From Salinibacterium sp. (lineage in GTDB: Bacteria; Actinomycetota; Actinomycetes; Actinomycetales; Microbacteriaceae): a stretch of DNA of 64,000 nucleotides. The notes beneath the pieces are model-generated. The model made no database searches. It saw only the letters and a list, made by a program, of their open reading frames with translations, and was not told the DNA's origin. Where the stretch lies: positions 1 to 64,000 of the forward strand of contig JANXVG010000010.1 in the NCBI GenBank assembly GCA_025351795.1, in the 5' to 3' direction. Shown one piece after another: positions 25,742-34,431 of the stretch. Numbering within the stretch: position 1 is the first letter of the stretch; each line of letters starts with the position of its first letter. Position numbers and translations under genes: made by a program.

Positions 25742-26770
25742 ATGCAATTCGGAGCAGTACTCCAGACCAACCCGCCAGCGTCGCGCACGGTGTATCTCGC
25801 CACGCTCGCCGAGCAGTACGGATTCGAGTACGTGTGGACGTTCGACTCGCACTTGCTCTGGCAGGAGCCGTACGTGATCTACAGCGCGATTCTCGCGGCG
25901 ACGCACCGCGTGATCGTGGGCCCGATGGTGACCAACCCGGCGACCAGGGACTGGACGGTGACGGCATCGGTGTTCGCTACTCTCAACGAAATGTACGGCA
26001 ATCGCACGGTCATCGGCATCGGTCGCGGCGATTCGGCGGTGCGCGTGACGAACGGCGCGCCCACGACCCTCAAAACGCTGCGGGAGTCGATTCACGTCAT
26101 CCGCGAACTCGCGAACTCGCGCTCGGTCGAGTACCACGACGCTCAGCTACAGTTTCCCTGGTCGAAGGGCTCACAAGTCGAGGTATGGGTCGCCGCCTAC
26201 GGCCCGCTGGCCCTCAAGCTCGCCGGTGAAGTGGGTGACGGTTTCATCCTGCAGCTCGCCGACCTCGACATCGCCGAGTGGATGATCACGACCGTTCGGG
26301 GTGCCGCCGAGGCCGCCGGCCGCGACCCGATGTCGATCAAGTTCTGTGTTGCAGCTCCGATGTACATCGGCCCGGATACCCCAGAGTCGATCGAGCACAT
26401 GCGCAATCAGACCCGCTGGTTCGGGGGAATGGTCGGCAACCACGTCGCTGACATCGTGGCCAAGTACGGGTCGGATGGATCGGTTCCGCAGGCCCTCACC
26501 GACTACATCAAGGCCCGCGCGGGTTACGACTACAACCAGCATGGCCTTGCCGGCAACACCCACACCGACTTCGTGCCAGACGAAATCGTCGACCGCTTCT
26601 GCGTGCTCGGCACCGCAGAGCAGCACATCGAGAAGCTGAAGGCATTGAAAGAGCTTGGGGTCGACCAGTTCGCGGGCTACCTGCAACACGACAACAAAGA
26701 AGAGACGTTGCGCGTGTACGGCGAGACGGTGATCCCTGCTCTGCGCGACGTCATCGTTGCCAAGACATGA
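25742..26770 (+). CDS. LLM-class (luciferase-like) F420-type oxidoreductase of the catabolic operon
   Basis: A 342-residue TIM-barrel luciferase-like protein: YGFEYVWTFDSHLLWQEPY, VTNPATRDWTVTASVFATL, and the GIGRGDSAVR loop that binds the cofactor phosphate. It resembles the subfamily annotated as F420-dependent that recurs beside dihydropyrimidinases (TIGR03842 as I recall it). In this operon it occupies the slot of the missing dihydropyrimidine dehydrogenase, so F420H2- or FMN-dependent reduction of a pyrimidine, or oxygenation of one, is the working hypothesis. Cofactor choice is inferred from family and from the nearby F420 genes. Overlaps the first permease by four bases. Confidence 0.82.
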   Translation: MQFGAVLQTNPPASRTVYLATLAEQYGFEYVWTFDSHLLWQEPYVIYSAILAATHRVIVGPMVTNPATRDWTVTASVFATLNEMYGNRTVIGIGRGDSAVRVTNGAPTTLKTLRESIHVIRELANSRSVEYHDAQLQFPWSKGSQVEVWVAAYGPLALKLAGEVGDGFILQLADLDIAEWMITTVRGAAEAAGRDPMSIKFCVAAPMYIGPDTPESIEHMRNQTRWFGGMVGNHVADIVAKYGSDGSVPQALTDYIKARAGYDYNQHGLAGNTHTDFVPDEIVDRFCVLGTAEQHIEKLKALKELGVDQFAGYLQHDNKEETLRVYGETVIPALRDVIVAKT

Positions 26771-27636
26771 GCCGACTTCGCGCGGTCGTATTCGGTGTTG
26801 TCGGCATCGTGCTGCTCGGGGTGCTCTGGGAGGCCTACAAGGCTTTTGGCCCAGCCGCCGGCTTCAGCGCGTTTAATACCCAGCTTTTGCCGCGCACGAG
26901 CGACCTCGCGATGCCCCACCTCGTTGACATGCTGACGCGAACCGTCCAACCCACCAACTCGAGTGCGGATTCGCAGCCGGTCTGGCTTGCCGTGGCGCTC
27001 GCATGCTTGTCGAGCCTCGGTACGGCAGCCGTTGGCCTCGCCATCGGCGCCATCGTGGGATTCGGGTTCGCCCTCCTGATGCTGCGTTTTCGCATTGCTC
27101 AGGCCGCGGTGCTCCCGTGGCTGGTGCTGAGTCAAACAGTGCCACTCATCGCCCTGGCACCGCTGATCGTGGCGTGGGGCGGTCGCATCCAGATTGGTGC
27201 ATTCGCCTGGGATCGGTGGATGTCGGTCGCCGTCATTGCGTCATATCTCGCGCTCTTCCCAGTAGCCGTTGGGGCACTGCGTGGGCTGCAGTCACCTCAG
27301 GTCGCCCACGTGGAGCTCATGCGCTCCTACGCGGCAGGATGGTGGACGACACTCGTCTACCTGCGTCTGCCTGCGAGTGTGCCGTACCTGATCTCAGCGT
27401 TGCGGTTGGCAGCAGCGAGCGCGATTGTCGGCACTGTGGTGGCCGAAGTTTCTACCGGGGCGAAGGGTGGTATCGGCCGCCTGATCATCGAGTACGCCCA
27501 GTCTGGGTCATCCGATCCCACCAAGGCGTTCTCGCCCATCGCGGGCGCAGTGCTCATGGGCCTTGCGGCTGCGGCGATTGTCGCGCTCGTCGGGCTCAGC
27601 CTCGGCCGCTTTCGTAGAAATGAGGTAGCGACATGA
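26767..27636 (+). CDS. ABC transporter permease (first of two)
   Basis: 289 residues of the BPD/SsuC-TauC type, with about six membrane segments and the EAA-like loop near VAHVELMRSYAAGWWTTLVYL followed by RLPASVPYLISAL. An N-terminal helix (VVFGVVGIVLLGVLWEAYKAF) precedes an extracytoplasmic segment. ATGA overlap with the oxidoreductase before it and with the ATPase after it. With the other permease it forms a heterodimeric channel for the operon's substrate, probably a pyrimidine, hydantoin or carbamoyl compound (inference from context). Confidence 0.88.
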   Translation: MSRLRAVVFGVVGIVLLGVLWEAYKAFGPAAGFSAFNTQLLPRTSDLAMPHLVDMLTRTVQPTNSSADSQPVWLAVALACLSSLGTAAVGLAIGAIVGFGFALLMLRFRIAQAAVLPWLVLSQTVPLIALAPLIVAWGGRIQIGAFAWDRWMSVAVIASYLALFPVAVGALRGLQSPQVAHVELMRSYAAGWWTTLVYLRLPASVPYLISALRLAAASAIVGTVVAEVSTGAKGGIGRLIIEYAQSGSSDPTKAFSPIAGAVLMGLAAAAIVALVGLSLGRFRRNEVAT

Positions 27637-28442
27637 GCGCGGTTGATGTTATCGGCGTCAGCAAGTCCTTCGCGGTGAAGAAGGCGACCGTGGTCGCCCT
27701 CGATGACGTGTCGCTCACGGTAAAGGCGGGCGAGTTTGTGTCGCTCATCGGCCCGTCTGGGTGCGGCAAGTCCACGCTTCTGCGCCTGATCGCCGAGCTC
27801 GACAGCCCCACGAGTGGCTCGATCGCGGTGTTCGGAAAGACCGCTCGTCAGGCACGACTGGATCAGTCGTATGGAATAGTTTTTCAGAGTGCGGGACTCC
27901 TGCCGTGGCGCTCCATTGCCGCAAACATCGAGTTGCCACTCACGCTGCACGGGGTTTCGCGAACGGCTCGTCGTGAACGTGTGGCTGAGCTCGTGGAACT
28001 CGTCGGACTCACGGAGTTCGCCAGCAGTTACCCTGAGCAACTCTCCGGCGGCATGCAGCAGCGCGTCGCCATCGCTCGTGCACTCGCCGAGCGCCCTGGT
28101 CTACTCCTCATGGATGAGCCGTTCGGAGCGCTCGACGAGATGACGCGCGAGCGCATGCAGGCGGAGCTTGTGCGTATGTGCGCCGAGACCGCAGCCGCCG
28201 TGATTTTTGTCACCCACTCGATTCCCGAGGCCGTGTTCCTCTCCGATCGGGTGGTGGTGATGTCGCCGCGCCCTGGCCGCATCCGCGCCGTCATCGACAT
28301 CGCGTTGGGCGACGTGCGGGGCGAGAAGCTGCGCGAGGAGGAGAGCTTCTTCGCTGGGGTCACCGCCGTGCGCGAGGCACTGCACGGGGCGCCAGAGTCG
28401 ACCGCAGCAACGAATGCGGCTCGGGGGGTCGATTCGCGATGA
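27633..28442 (+). CDS. ABC transporter ATP-binding protein
   Basis: 269 residues of the nitrate/sulfonate/taurine importer class. Walker A GPSGCGKSTLLRL (about residues 46-58), Q-loop IVFQSAGLLPWRS, signature LSGGMQQRVAIARAL, Walker B LLLMDEPFGALDE and switch HSIPEAVFLSDRV are all intact. The C-terminal 30 residues (PESTAATNAARG) are Ala-rich and not conserved. Overlaps both permease genes by four bases, so the three are translationally coupled. Confidence 0.94.
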   Translation: MSAVDVIGVSKSFAVKKATVVALDDVSLTVKAGEFVSLIGPSGCGKSTLLRLIAELDSPTSGSIAVFGKTARQARLDQSYGIVFQSAGLLPWRSIAANIELPLTLHGVSRTARRERVAELVELVGLTEFASSYPEQLSGGMQQRVAIARALAERPGLLLMDEPFGALDEMTRERMQAELVRMCAETAAAVIFVTHSIPEAVFLSDRVVVMSPRPGRIRAVIDIALGDVRGEKLREEESFFAGVTAVREALHGAPESTAATNAARGVDSR

Positions 28443-29194
28443 CGAATACTGTGGTGCGCCGGGTGCTGCCTCCCGTCGTTCTCGGGCTTGTGGCGCTGCT
28501 CGTCTGGGAACTCGGCGTGACTCTCGCGAGAATCCAGCCGTATCTGCTGCCGGCGCCGAGCGCTATCGGCAAACAACTCGCGGTGGTCTTCCCGTCGTTG
28601 TGGGTCGCCATGCTCGCTACTGGGCTCAACGCCCTCATCGGGCTCGTCGTCGGGTCGCTCATGGCAATTGTCTTCGCGCTGCTGGCGTCGCGGGTGCGGG
28701 TGATCGACCACATCATCGCGCCGATCGTGGCGGCTATCGCGGTCGTGCCGATTGTCGCGCTCGCCCCCGTTCTCACCACGATGTTCGGGGCGACCAGCGA
28801 GTCACCTCGTCGAGTGATCGTGGCGATCGTGGTGTTCGTTCCGGTGTTCGTCAATACCGTGCGCGGGTTGCGGCAGATGCTGCCAGTGCACCGTGATCTG
28901 ATGCAGGCGTATGCGGCATCCAATTGGCAGGTGACGCGCATGGTAACCGTGCCGGGTGCGTTGCCCTACATTTTCACTGGGCTCAACATCGCCTCATCTC
29001 TTGCGGTGATTTCGGCGGTCGTCGCCGAGTACTTCGGCGGGTTGCAGAACGGCTTGGGGTCACGCATCACTTCTGCCGCAGCCAATAGCGCGTATCCGCG
29101 AGCCTGGGCGTACGTTCTCGGCGCGATCGTGCTCGGGCTTATCTTCTTCACCGCCACCCTTGCGATAGAAAAACTCGCGACGCGCCGACGATGA
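28439..29194 (+). CDS. ABC transporter permease (second of two)
   Basis: 251 residues, same BPD family as the first permease, with the EAA-like loop MQAYAASNWQVTRMVTVPGA and about six hydrophobic segments. The ATG overlaps the stop of the ATPase (ATGA at 28439). Two different permeases plus one ATPase is usual for ThiXYZ/RutG-unrelated hydroxymethylpyrimidine-type and hydantoin importers. Followed 87 bases later by the binding protein. Confidence 0.88.
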   Translation: MTNTVVRRVLPPVVLGLVALLVWELGVTLARIQPYLLPAPSAIGKQLAVVFPSLWVAMLATGLNALIGLVVGSLMAIVFALLASRVRVIDHIIAPIVAAIAVVPIVALAPVLTTMFGATSESPRRVIVAIVVFVPVFVNTVRGLRQMLPVHRDLMQAYAASNWQVTRMVTVPGALPYIFTGLNIASSLAVISAVVAEYFGGLQNGLGSRITSAAANSAYPRAWAYVLGAIVLGLIFFTATLAIEKLATRRR

Positions 29195-29281
29195 GCGCCG
29201 GGCTCCATGCATCACAACCGTCCACCTACCGCAGGATCTAGGCGGCCGTTCACCACCCATCCGATTCGACAAGGAGAAGCA

Positions 29282-30415
29282 ATGAAACACAGCACACGTA
29301 AGTTGCTCGGTATAACCGCGATTGCGGCGGCAGTCGCACTGACCCTCGGCGGGTGCAGCGCAAAGCCACCGGCCATCCCGACCGGCAAGCTCATCCCGGT
29401 CACCCTGCAGCTTCAGTGGTTCGCCCAGGCTCAGTTCGCCGGGTACTACGCGGCGCTCGACAAGGGTTATTTCAAGGACGAGGGACTCGACGTAAAGATC
29501 GTCGAGGGCGGCATCGATATCGTGCCGCAGACGGTACTCGCCAACGGCCAGGCTGACTTTGCGATCGCGTGGGTACCCAAGGCGCTCGCGAGCCGTGAGC
29601 AGGGCGCTGGCATCACCGATGTCGCTCAGATCTATCAGCGTTCCGGCACGCTCCAGGTGTCGCTTGCGAAGAAGGCCATCAAGACCGCGGCCGATCTGAA
29701 GGGCAAGGTTGTCGGCAACTGGGGATTCGGTAACGAGTTCGAGATGTTTGCGGGAATCACGAAAGCAGGCCTTAACCCCGCGTCCGACGTGACTCTCGTG
29801 CAGCAGGACTTCACGGAAAGCGCACTTATTGCAGGAGACATCGACGCAGCCCAAGCGATGATCTATAACGAGTATGCACAAATTCTTGAGACCAAGAACC
29901 CTGTGACCGGCAAGCTGTACCAACCAGCCGACCTCAACGTCATCAACTGGAACGCCGACGGAACCGCCATGCTGCAAGACGCGGTCTGGGCAAACACCCA
30001 GAAACTCAATTCCGACGTGGCCTATCAGGCCACCACGGTCAAGTTTCTCAAGGCCGTCATCAGGGGCTGGATTTACGCACGGGATAACGCCTTGGCTGCC
30101 TCGAAGATCGTGCTTGCACACGGCCCGACGCTCGGCGCGAGCCATCAGCTCTGGCAGACCAACGAGGTCAACAAACTCGTGTGGCCTGCCCCAGATGGTA
30201 TCGGCATTGTCAACGCAGATGCTTGGGCGCAGACGGTGAAGGTTGCACTTGGGGCGAAGAACCTGGAAGGCTCCACCGTGATCACGGCGGCACCCGACAA
30301 GGATGCATATACCAACACGTACATCCAGAGGGCGCTCGATCAGCTGAATACTCTGGACACCACCGGCAAGAAGTTCACACCCATCGACGTCACTCTCGCC
30401 GAGGGCGGCAAGTAA
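29282..30415 (+). CDS. ABC substrate-binding lipoprotein, NMT1/THI5-like
   Basis: 377 residues. A signal peptide with lipobox LGGC (Cys about residue 23) precedes the SBP fold: VTLQLQWFAQAQFAGYYAAL and DKGYFKDEGLDVKIVEGG are the hallmark opening of the NMT1/THI5-like family, which binds pyrimidine-like ligands such as hydroxymethylpyrimidine precursors. Later segments ADFAIAWVPKALA, VVGNWGFGNEFEMFAG and YNEYAQIL fit. ATG 29282 has AAGGAG seven bases upstream; the longer in-frame ATG lacks a signal sequence. The ligand class agrees with the pyrimidine-ring enzymes of the operon. Confidence 0.9.
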   Translation: MKHSTRKLLGITAIAAAVALTLGGCSAKPPAIPTGKLIPVTLQLQWFAQAQFAGYYAALDKGYFKDEGLDVKIVEGGIDIVPQTVLANGQADFAIAWVPKALASREQGAGITDVAQIYQRSGTLQVSLAKKAIKTAADLKGKVVGNWGFGNEFEMFAGITKAGLNPASDVTLVQQDFTESALIAGDIDAAQAMIYNEYAQILETKNPVTGKLYQPADLNVINWNADGTAMLQDAVWANTQKLNSDVAYQATTVKFLKAVIRGWIYARDNALAASKIVLAHGPTLGASHQLWQTNEVNKLVWPAPDGIGIVNADAWAQTVKVALGAKNLEGSTVITAAPDKDAYTNTYIQRALDQLNTLDTTGKKFTPIDVTLAEGGK

Positions 30416-30432
30416 CTAACAGGTAATAGTGT

Positions 30433-30465
30433 GAACGGGTGGCCGGTTCTGCTGGCCACCCGTTC
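30433..30465 (+). terminator. Strong hairpin between binding protein and aminotransferase genes
   Basis: GAACGGGTGGCC (30433-30444) pairs perfectly with GGCCACCCGTTC (30454-30465), a 12-base-pair stem with a 9-base loop, 18 bases after the binding-protein stop. No T-tract follows. It may cap the upstream transcript or reduce expression of the aminotransferase; alternatively it stabilises the lipoprotein mRNA. Confidence 0.55.
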
Positions 30466-30484
30466 CACCACGTAAGGACACACC

Positions 30485-31828
30485 ATGAATGACCAGAATT
30501 CAGCCTCAGTGAACAGCGCGACTGGCCAGCTCGCGTACGACCTTGACCGCGCGCACGTTTTCCACTCGTGGTCGGCACAGGGGGCGCTCACGCCCTTCGT
30601 GATCGCAGGCGGTTTGGGCAGTACGGTGTGGGATTACGACGGTACGCGGTACCTCGACTTCTCGAGCCAATTGGTCAATGTCAATATCGGCCACCAGCAT
30701 CCGGCCGTCGTCGCCGCCATCAAGATGCAGGCTGACACACTCGCGACGGTGGCTCCCGCTCACGCCAATCTCGCACGCGGGGAGGCCGCTAAGCGTATTC
30801 TCGGTAAAGCCGGATCGCACTTCGGTAAGGTGTTTTTCACCAACGGTGGGGCGGATGCAAACGAGAATGCAATTCGCATGGCGCGCATCACGACTGGCCG
30901 CGACAAGGTTCTGTCTACCTACCGTTCGTATCATGGCAACACCGGTGCCGCCGTAGTTGCCACCGGAGATTGGCGCCGCATCCCCAATGAATACGCTCGC
31001 GGACACGTGCACTTCTTCGGCCCATTCGCCTACCGTTCCGAGTTTTGGTCCAACTCGCCAGAGCAAGAGTCGGAACGCGCGCTTAAGCACCTCGAGCACG
31101 TAATCCACGCGGAAGGCGCTTCATCGGTAGCGGCGATCCTGTTGGAGACGGTGCCGGGCACCGCCGGCGTGCTCGTTCCGCCGCCTGGCTACCTCGCTGG
31201 GGTCCGCGCTCTCGCTGACCGGTTCGGCATCGTCGTGATCTTCGACGAAGTCATGTGCGGTTTCGGTCGCACCGGTGAGTGGTTTGCCTGGCAGGGTATT
31301 GACGGTGGCGTCGCGCCCGACCTCATCACGTTTGCAAAGGGAGTGAACTCCGGATACGTGCCTACCGGCGGTGTTGCAATTTCCGAGTCGATTGCCCATG
31401 CCTTCGACACGCAGGTGTTTCCTGGTGGGCTCACCTACTCGGGGCATCCGCTGGCGATGGCGTCGATTGTGGGGGCGCTCGACGCGATGGAGACCGAGGG
31501 GATCGTGGCCAACGCCGCGCAGATCGGTCGCGACCAACTGGCGCCCGGGCTTGCTGAGCTCGCGGCGAAGCATCCGCTGATCGGTGATGTTCGTGGACTC
31601 GGAGTGTTCTGGGCGCTCGACCTCGTGGACGATGTCGAGTCGCGCGCGCCGGTATCCGGTGGCGTCGTCATGGATCTCAAGAAGGCGCTCATGAACCGCG
31701 GTTTGTTGCCATTCACGGCTGACAACCGAATCCACGTCGTACCGCCGTGCGTGGTTACCGTCGACGAGGTGGCAACGGCATTGGCGATCTACGACGAAGC
31801 GTTTACGGAGGTCGAGGCCGCGCGCTAG
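30485..31828 (+). CDS. Class III (PLP) aminotransferase, probable beta-alanine/3-aminoisobutyrate transaminase
   Basis: 447 residues, fold-type-I subgroup II. GGADANENAIRMAR, the PLP aspartate in VIFDEVMCGFGRTGEWFA, and the Schiff-base lysine in ITFAKGVNSGYVPTGG are present. In the third position of this pathway the product is beta-alanine or 3-aminoisobutyrate, which such enzymes convert to malonate or methylmalonate semialdehyde; the substrate is inferred from context. Ribosome site AAGGA nine bases before ATG. Last gene of the catabolic run; separated from the transporter by a hairpin. Confidence 0.88.
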   Translation: MNDQNSASVNSATGQLAYDLDRAHVFHSWSAQGALTPFVIAGGLGSTVWDYDGTRYLDFSSQLVNVNIGHQHPAVVAAIKMQADTLATVAPAHANLARGEAAKRILGKAGSHFGKVFFTNGGADANENAIRMARITTGRDKVLSTYRSYHGNTGAAVVATGDWRRIPNEYARGHVHFFGPFAYRSEFWSNSPEQESERALKHLEHVIHAEGASSVAAILLETVPGTAGVLVPPPGYLAGVRALADRFGIVVIFDEVMCGFGRTGEWFAWQGIDGGVAPDLITFAKGVNSGYVPTGGVAISESIAHAFDTQVFPGGLTYSGHPLAMASIVGALDAMETEGIVANAAQIGRDQLAPGLAELAAKHPLIGDVRGLGVFWALDLVDDVESRAPVSGGVVMDLKKALMNRGLLPFTADNRIHVVPPCVVTVDEVATALAIYDEAFTEVEAAR

Positions 31829-31869
31829 CTGGGGCACTGGCCTCAAGCGCACTCAAACCATCGAGTGGG

Positions 31870-31875
31870 TAGAAT
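31870..31875 (+). promoter_or_regulatory. -10 box (TAGAAT) of the DUF177-rpmF-rnc-mutM operon
   Basis: TAGAAT ends eight bases before the GTG at 31884, so transcription begins at or one to two bases before the start codon. It marks the boundary between the catabolic locus and the conserved ribosomal/repair operon. Confidence 0.5.
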
Positions 31876-31883
31876 AGTTGATC

Positions 31884-32453
31884 GTGTCCACACCATCCAA
31901 GTCGCCATACGTGCTGCAGGTTTTCGACCTCATGCACAGCCCGGGCGAGATGCGCGAGCAGCAGCTCGATATCACGGTTCCTGAAGGCTTCGGCAACGCC
32001 GTGATCGGCGTGCGCGAAGGCGCGCAGTTGCACCTCAACCTGCGGTTGGAGTCGCTCCACGACGGTATTTTGGTCTCTGGGGAGGTCGAGGGTAAAGCCG
32101 AAGGTGAGTGTGTTCGATGCCTGATCGACGTCGCTGTGACGATCGATGTCGAATTCCAAGAGCTTTTCGCGTATTCTATGGACGAAGCTTTTGACTATAC
32201 GGTTCACGATAATCAGGTCGACGTTGAACCCGTAGTGAGGGATGCGGTAGTGCTGGCACTGCCCTTCCAACCGGTCTGCCAGGCAGATTGTCTCGGTCTG
32301 TGCCCCACCTGTGGAGTGCGGCTCCTTGACAACCCGGGCCACGAGCATGACGCTCCTGTCGATCCACGATGGGCGGCTCTTGCCGGACTCGACGGCCTGA
32401 GCGACGACCCACACGACCACGAAGACTCCGCAGAAACTGAAGAGAAGAGATAG
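31884..32453 (+). CDS. YceD/DUF177 family protein
   Basis: About 189 residues. Conserved across bacteria immediately upstream of rpmF; implicated in large-subunit rRNA (23S) accumulation. Cysteine pairs CVRC (mid-protein) and [13 protein letters not shown] near the C-terminus look like a zinc-binding knuckle, and the tail is His/Asp/Glu-rich. GTG 31884 is chosen because it lies just after a TAGAAT box; a TTG at 31878 is possible. Only two bases separate it from rpmF. Confidence 0.88.
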   Translation: MSTPSKSPYVLQVFDLMHSPGEMREQQLDITVPEGFGNAVIGVREGAQLHLNLRLESLHDGILVSGEVEGKAEGECVRCLIDVAVTIDVEFQELFAYSMDEAFDYTVHDNQVDVEPVVRDAVVLALPFQPVCQADCLGLCPTCGVRLLDNPGHEHDAPVDPRWAALAGLDGLSDDPHDHEDSAETEEKR

Positions 32454-32455
32454 CT

Positions 32456-32659
32456 ATGGCTGTACCGAAGCGCAAAATGTCGCGGGCAAGCACCCGCATG
32501 CGCCGCGCCCAGTGGAAGGCAACTGCCCCCACGCTCGTCAAGACCGTCGAGAATGGTAAGACCACGTACAGCCTTCCGCACCGTGCGAGGGTCGTTGAAG
32601 ATTCGACGGGCACCCCCTTGTACATGGAGTACAAGGGCCGCAAGGTCGCTGACGTCTAA
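32456..32659 (+). CDS. rpmF: 50S ribosomal protein L32 (bL32)
   Basis: 67 residues beginning [20 protein letters not shown], the invariant L32 start. The later segment [11 protein letters not shown] lacks the CxxC pairs of the zinc-ribbon form, so this is the cysteine-free (C-minus) version that does not need zinc; in genomes with both forms the C-minus gene can be zinc-regulated, but no Zur site was looked for successfully here. In the standard DUF177-rpmF-rnc order. Confidence 0.97.
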   Translation: MAVPKRKMSRASTRMRRAQWKATAPTLVKTVENGKTTYSLPHRARVVEDSTGTPLYMEYKGRKVADV

Positions 32660-32666
32660 CTCGCAG

Positions 32667-33374
32667 ATGTCTGGGCCGACGGAGATCAACCTCAGTCGGT
32701 CCGATTTGTCGTCAGTAATCGGTGTCGAAATTGCGCAGGAACTCTTAGAACTCGCCCTCACGCACCGTTCGTTCGCCTACGAAAACGGCGGCATCGGCCA
32801 CAATGAACGTCTCGAGTTTCTCGGCGATTCGATTCTCGGCCAAGCCGTCACGGTGATGCTGTACACCGACAACCCCACCCTCGACGAAGGGCAGCTCGCC
32901 AAACGCCGCGCGAGTCTCGTGTCGAGTGTGGCGCTCGCCGAGGTCGCGCGTGCTATCGGACTCGGCGAATTTATTCGCCTCGGTCGTGGGGAAGAGCTCA
33001 CCGGGGGTCGCGACAAGTCATCGATCCTCGCTGACACAGTCGAAGCGGTCATTGGTGCGTGCTACCTCGGCCAGGGTTCGGATGCCGCCACTGCTCTCGT
33101 GCTGCGCCTGATCGGGCCGCTGCTCGCAGACCCCACCCGGTTTGGCGCGGCGATGGACCCGAAGACGAGTCTGCAGGAACTTGCAGCGCGCCTCGGCAAG
33201 GGCCTGCCGGTGTACGCCGTGAAAGACAGCGGACCCGACCACTCCAAGCGATTTCACGCCACCGTGCTTCTGGGCAAGCAGACGATCGCGTCGGGTGTTG
33301 GCTCGAGTAAGAAACAAGCGGAGATGGCCGCAGCTCTCGACGCGTGTTTGCTGCTGCAACGCCCAGCAAAGTAG
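32667..33374 (+). CDS. rnc: Ribonuclease III
   Basis: RNase III (235 residues) cleaves double-stranded RNA in rRNA processing. The signature NERLEFLGDSILG (about residues 42-54) holds the catalytic acidic residues, with DTVEAVIGACYLGQG completing the site; the C-terminal dsRNA-binding domain has DPKTSLQELAARLG and GSSKKQAEMAAALDA. ATG 32667 is seven bases after rpmF. Confidence 0.96.
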   Translation: MSGPTEINLSRSDLSSVIGVEIAQELLELALTHRSFAYENGGIGHNERLEFLGDSILGQAVTVMLYTDNPTLDEGQLAKRRASLVSSVALAEVARAIGLGEFIRLGRGEELTGGRDKSSILADTVEAVIGACYLGQGSDAATALVLRLIGPLLADPTRFGAAMDPKTSLQELAARLGKGLPVYAVKDSGPDHSKRFHATVLLGKQTIASGVGSSKKQAEMAAALDACLLLQRPAK

Positions 33375-33380
33375 CGGCCC

Positions 33381-34400
33381 GTGCCAGAACTTCCGGAGGT
33401 CGAGGTCGTGCGCGCGGGCCTTGAGCCGGCCGTCACGGGCGCTGTGGTTGCATCCGTGACCGTGTTTGACGAGCGATCACTGCGGCGCCACGACGGTCCG
33501 AGCGAAGACTTCATCGACCGGCTCACCGGCGCGACCCTTGAGGGAGCGGTGCGTCGCGGAAAGTTTCTGTGGCTGCCACTGGCTGATACCGATGTCGTTG
33601 GTTCTCGCGGCACCGGGGTCACGCAGTCGCTGGCGGGATTGCCACACCCTTCGGTGCGCTTGCCACACCCTTCGGTGCACTTGCCACACCCTTCGGTGCA
33701 CTTGCCACACCCTTCGGCGCACGAGGCGGTGGTGCTGCACTTGGGAATGAGTGGCCAGGTTTTGCTGCGCGATCGTCGAACGGATGATGCCCTCACGCGT
33801 ATTCGCCTCGAACTCGACCACCCCGTTCTCGGGCCGCTGCGCCTCAACTTTGTCGACCAGCGCATCTTCGGGTCGATGTCGATCGACGCTCTCGTACCGA
33901 GCGGGGATGACCGAGCCGCTGGTCTCGGCAGCGACTCCAGGCTCATCCCGGCGCAGGTGGCACACATCGCCCGCGATCCGCTGGACCCCGCGTTCGACGA
34001 TCGTCACTTTCTCGCACGGCTCGCCGGCAAGAATACGACCATCAAGCGGGCGATGCTCGACCAGACTCTCGTCTCGGGCATCGGCAACATTTACGCGGAC
34101 GAAGCCCTCTGGGCCGCGCGCATACACTACGACCAGCCGACGACGACACTCAGCCGACCGCGGGCGAAAGCGCTCCTCGTCGAGGTTCGTGCCGTGCTCA
34201 GCAGGGCTCTGGGTGAAGGCGGAACGAGCTTCGACGCCCAGTACGTGAATGTCAACGGTGCATCCGGCTACTTCTCCCATTCTCTCAATGCCTATGGTCG
34301 GCAGGGCGCGGCATGCCCGCGCTGTGGCCGCCCGATCGTACGCGATCAGTTCATGAACCGCGGGGCGCACTATTGCCCATATTGCCAACGCGTGCGTTGA
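33381..34400 (+). CDS. mutM: Formamidopyrimidine-DNA glycosylase with 7-residue repeat insertion
   Basis: MutM/Fpg removes 8-oxoguanine and formamidopyrimidines. Catalytic N-terminus PELPEVEVVRAGLEP (Pro and Glu directly after Met), beta-lysine region RRGKFLWL, H2TH region ISGIGNIYADEALW and C-terminal zinc finger CPRCGRPIV...CPYCQ are intact. At 339 residues it is about 50 longer than usual: residues about 87-114 are four copies of LPHPSVH/R/A (33639-33722) plus a flanking linker, inserted just before VVLHLGMSGQ. GTG start seven bases after rnc. Confidence 0.93.
   Translation: MPELPEVEVVRAGLEPAVTGAVVASVTVFDERSLRRHDGPSEDFIDRLTGATLEGAVRRGKFLWLPLADTDVVGSRGTGVTQSLAGLPHPSVRLPHPSVHLPHPSVHLPHPSAHEAVVLHLGMSGQVLLRDRRTDDALTRIRLELDHPVLGPLRLNFVDQRIFGSMSIDALVPSGDDRAAGLGSDSRLIPAQVAHIARDPLDPAFDDRHFLARLAGKNTTIKRAMLDQTLVSGIGNIYADEALWAARIHYDQPTTTLSRPRAKALLVEVRAVLSRALGEGGTSFDAQYVNVNGASGYFSHSLNAYGRQGAACPRCGRPIVRDQFMNRGAHYCPYCQRVR
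33639..33722 (+). repeat. Four tandem 21-bp repeats inside mutM
   Basis: TTGCCACACCCTTCGGTGCA plus one base, repeated at 33639, 33660, 33681 and 33702 with two single-base differences. Each unit adds seven residues (LPHPSVH), so copy-number change keeps the reading frame. Confidence 0.95.
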
Positions 34401-34431
34401 CAATCGAGACGAACGGCGTCAGTAGGCGCAC

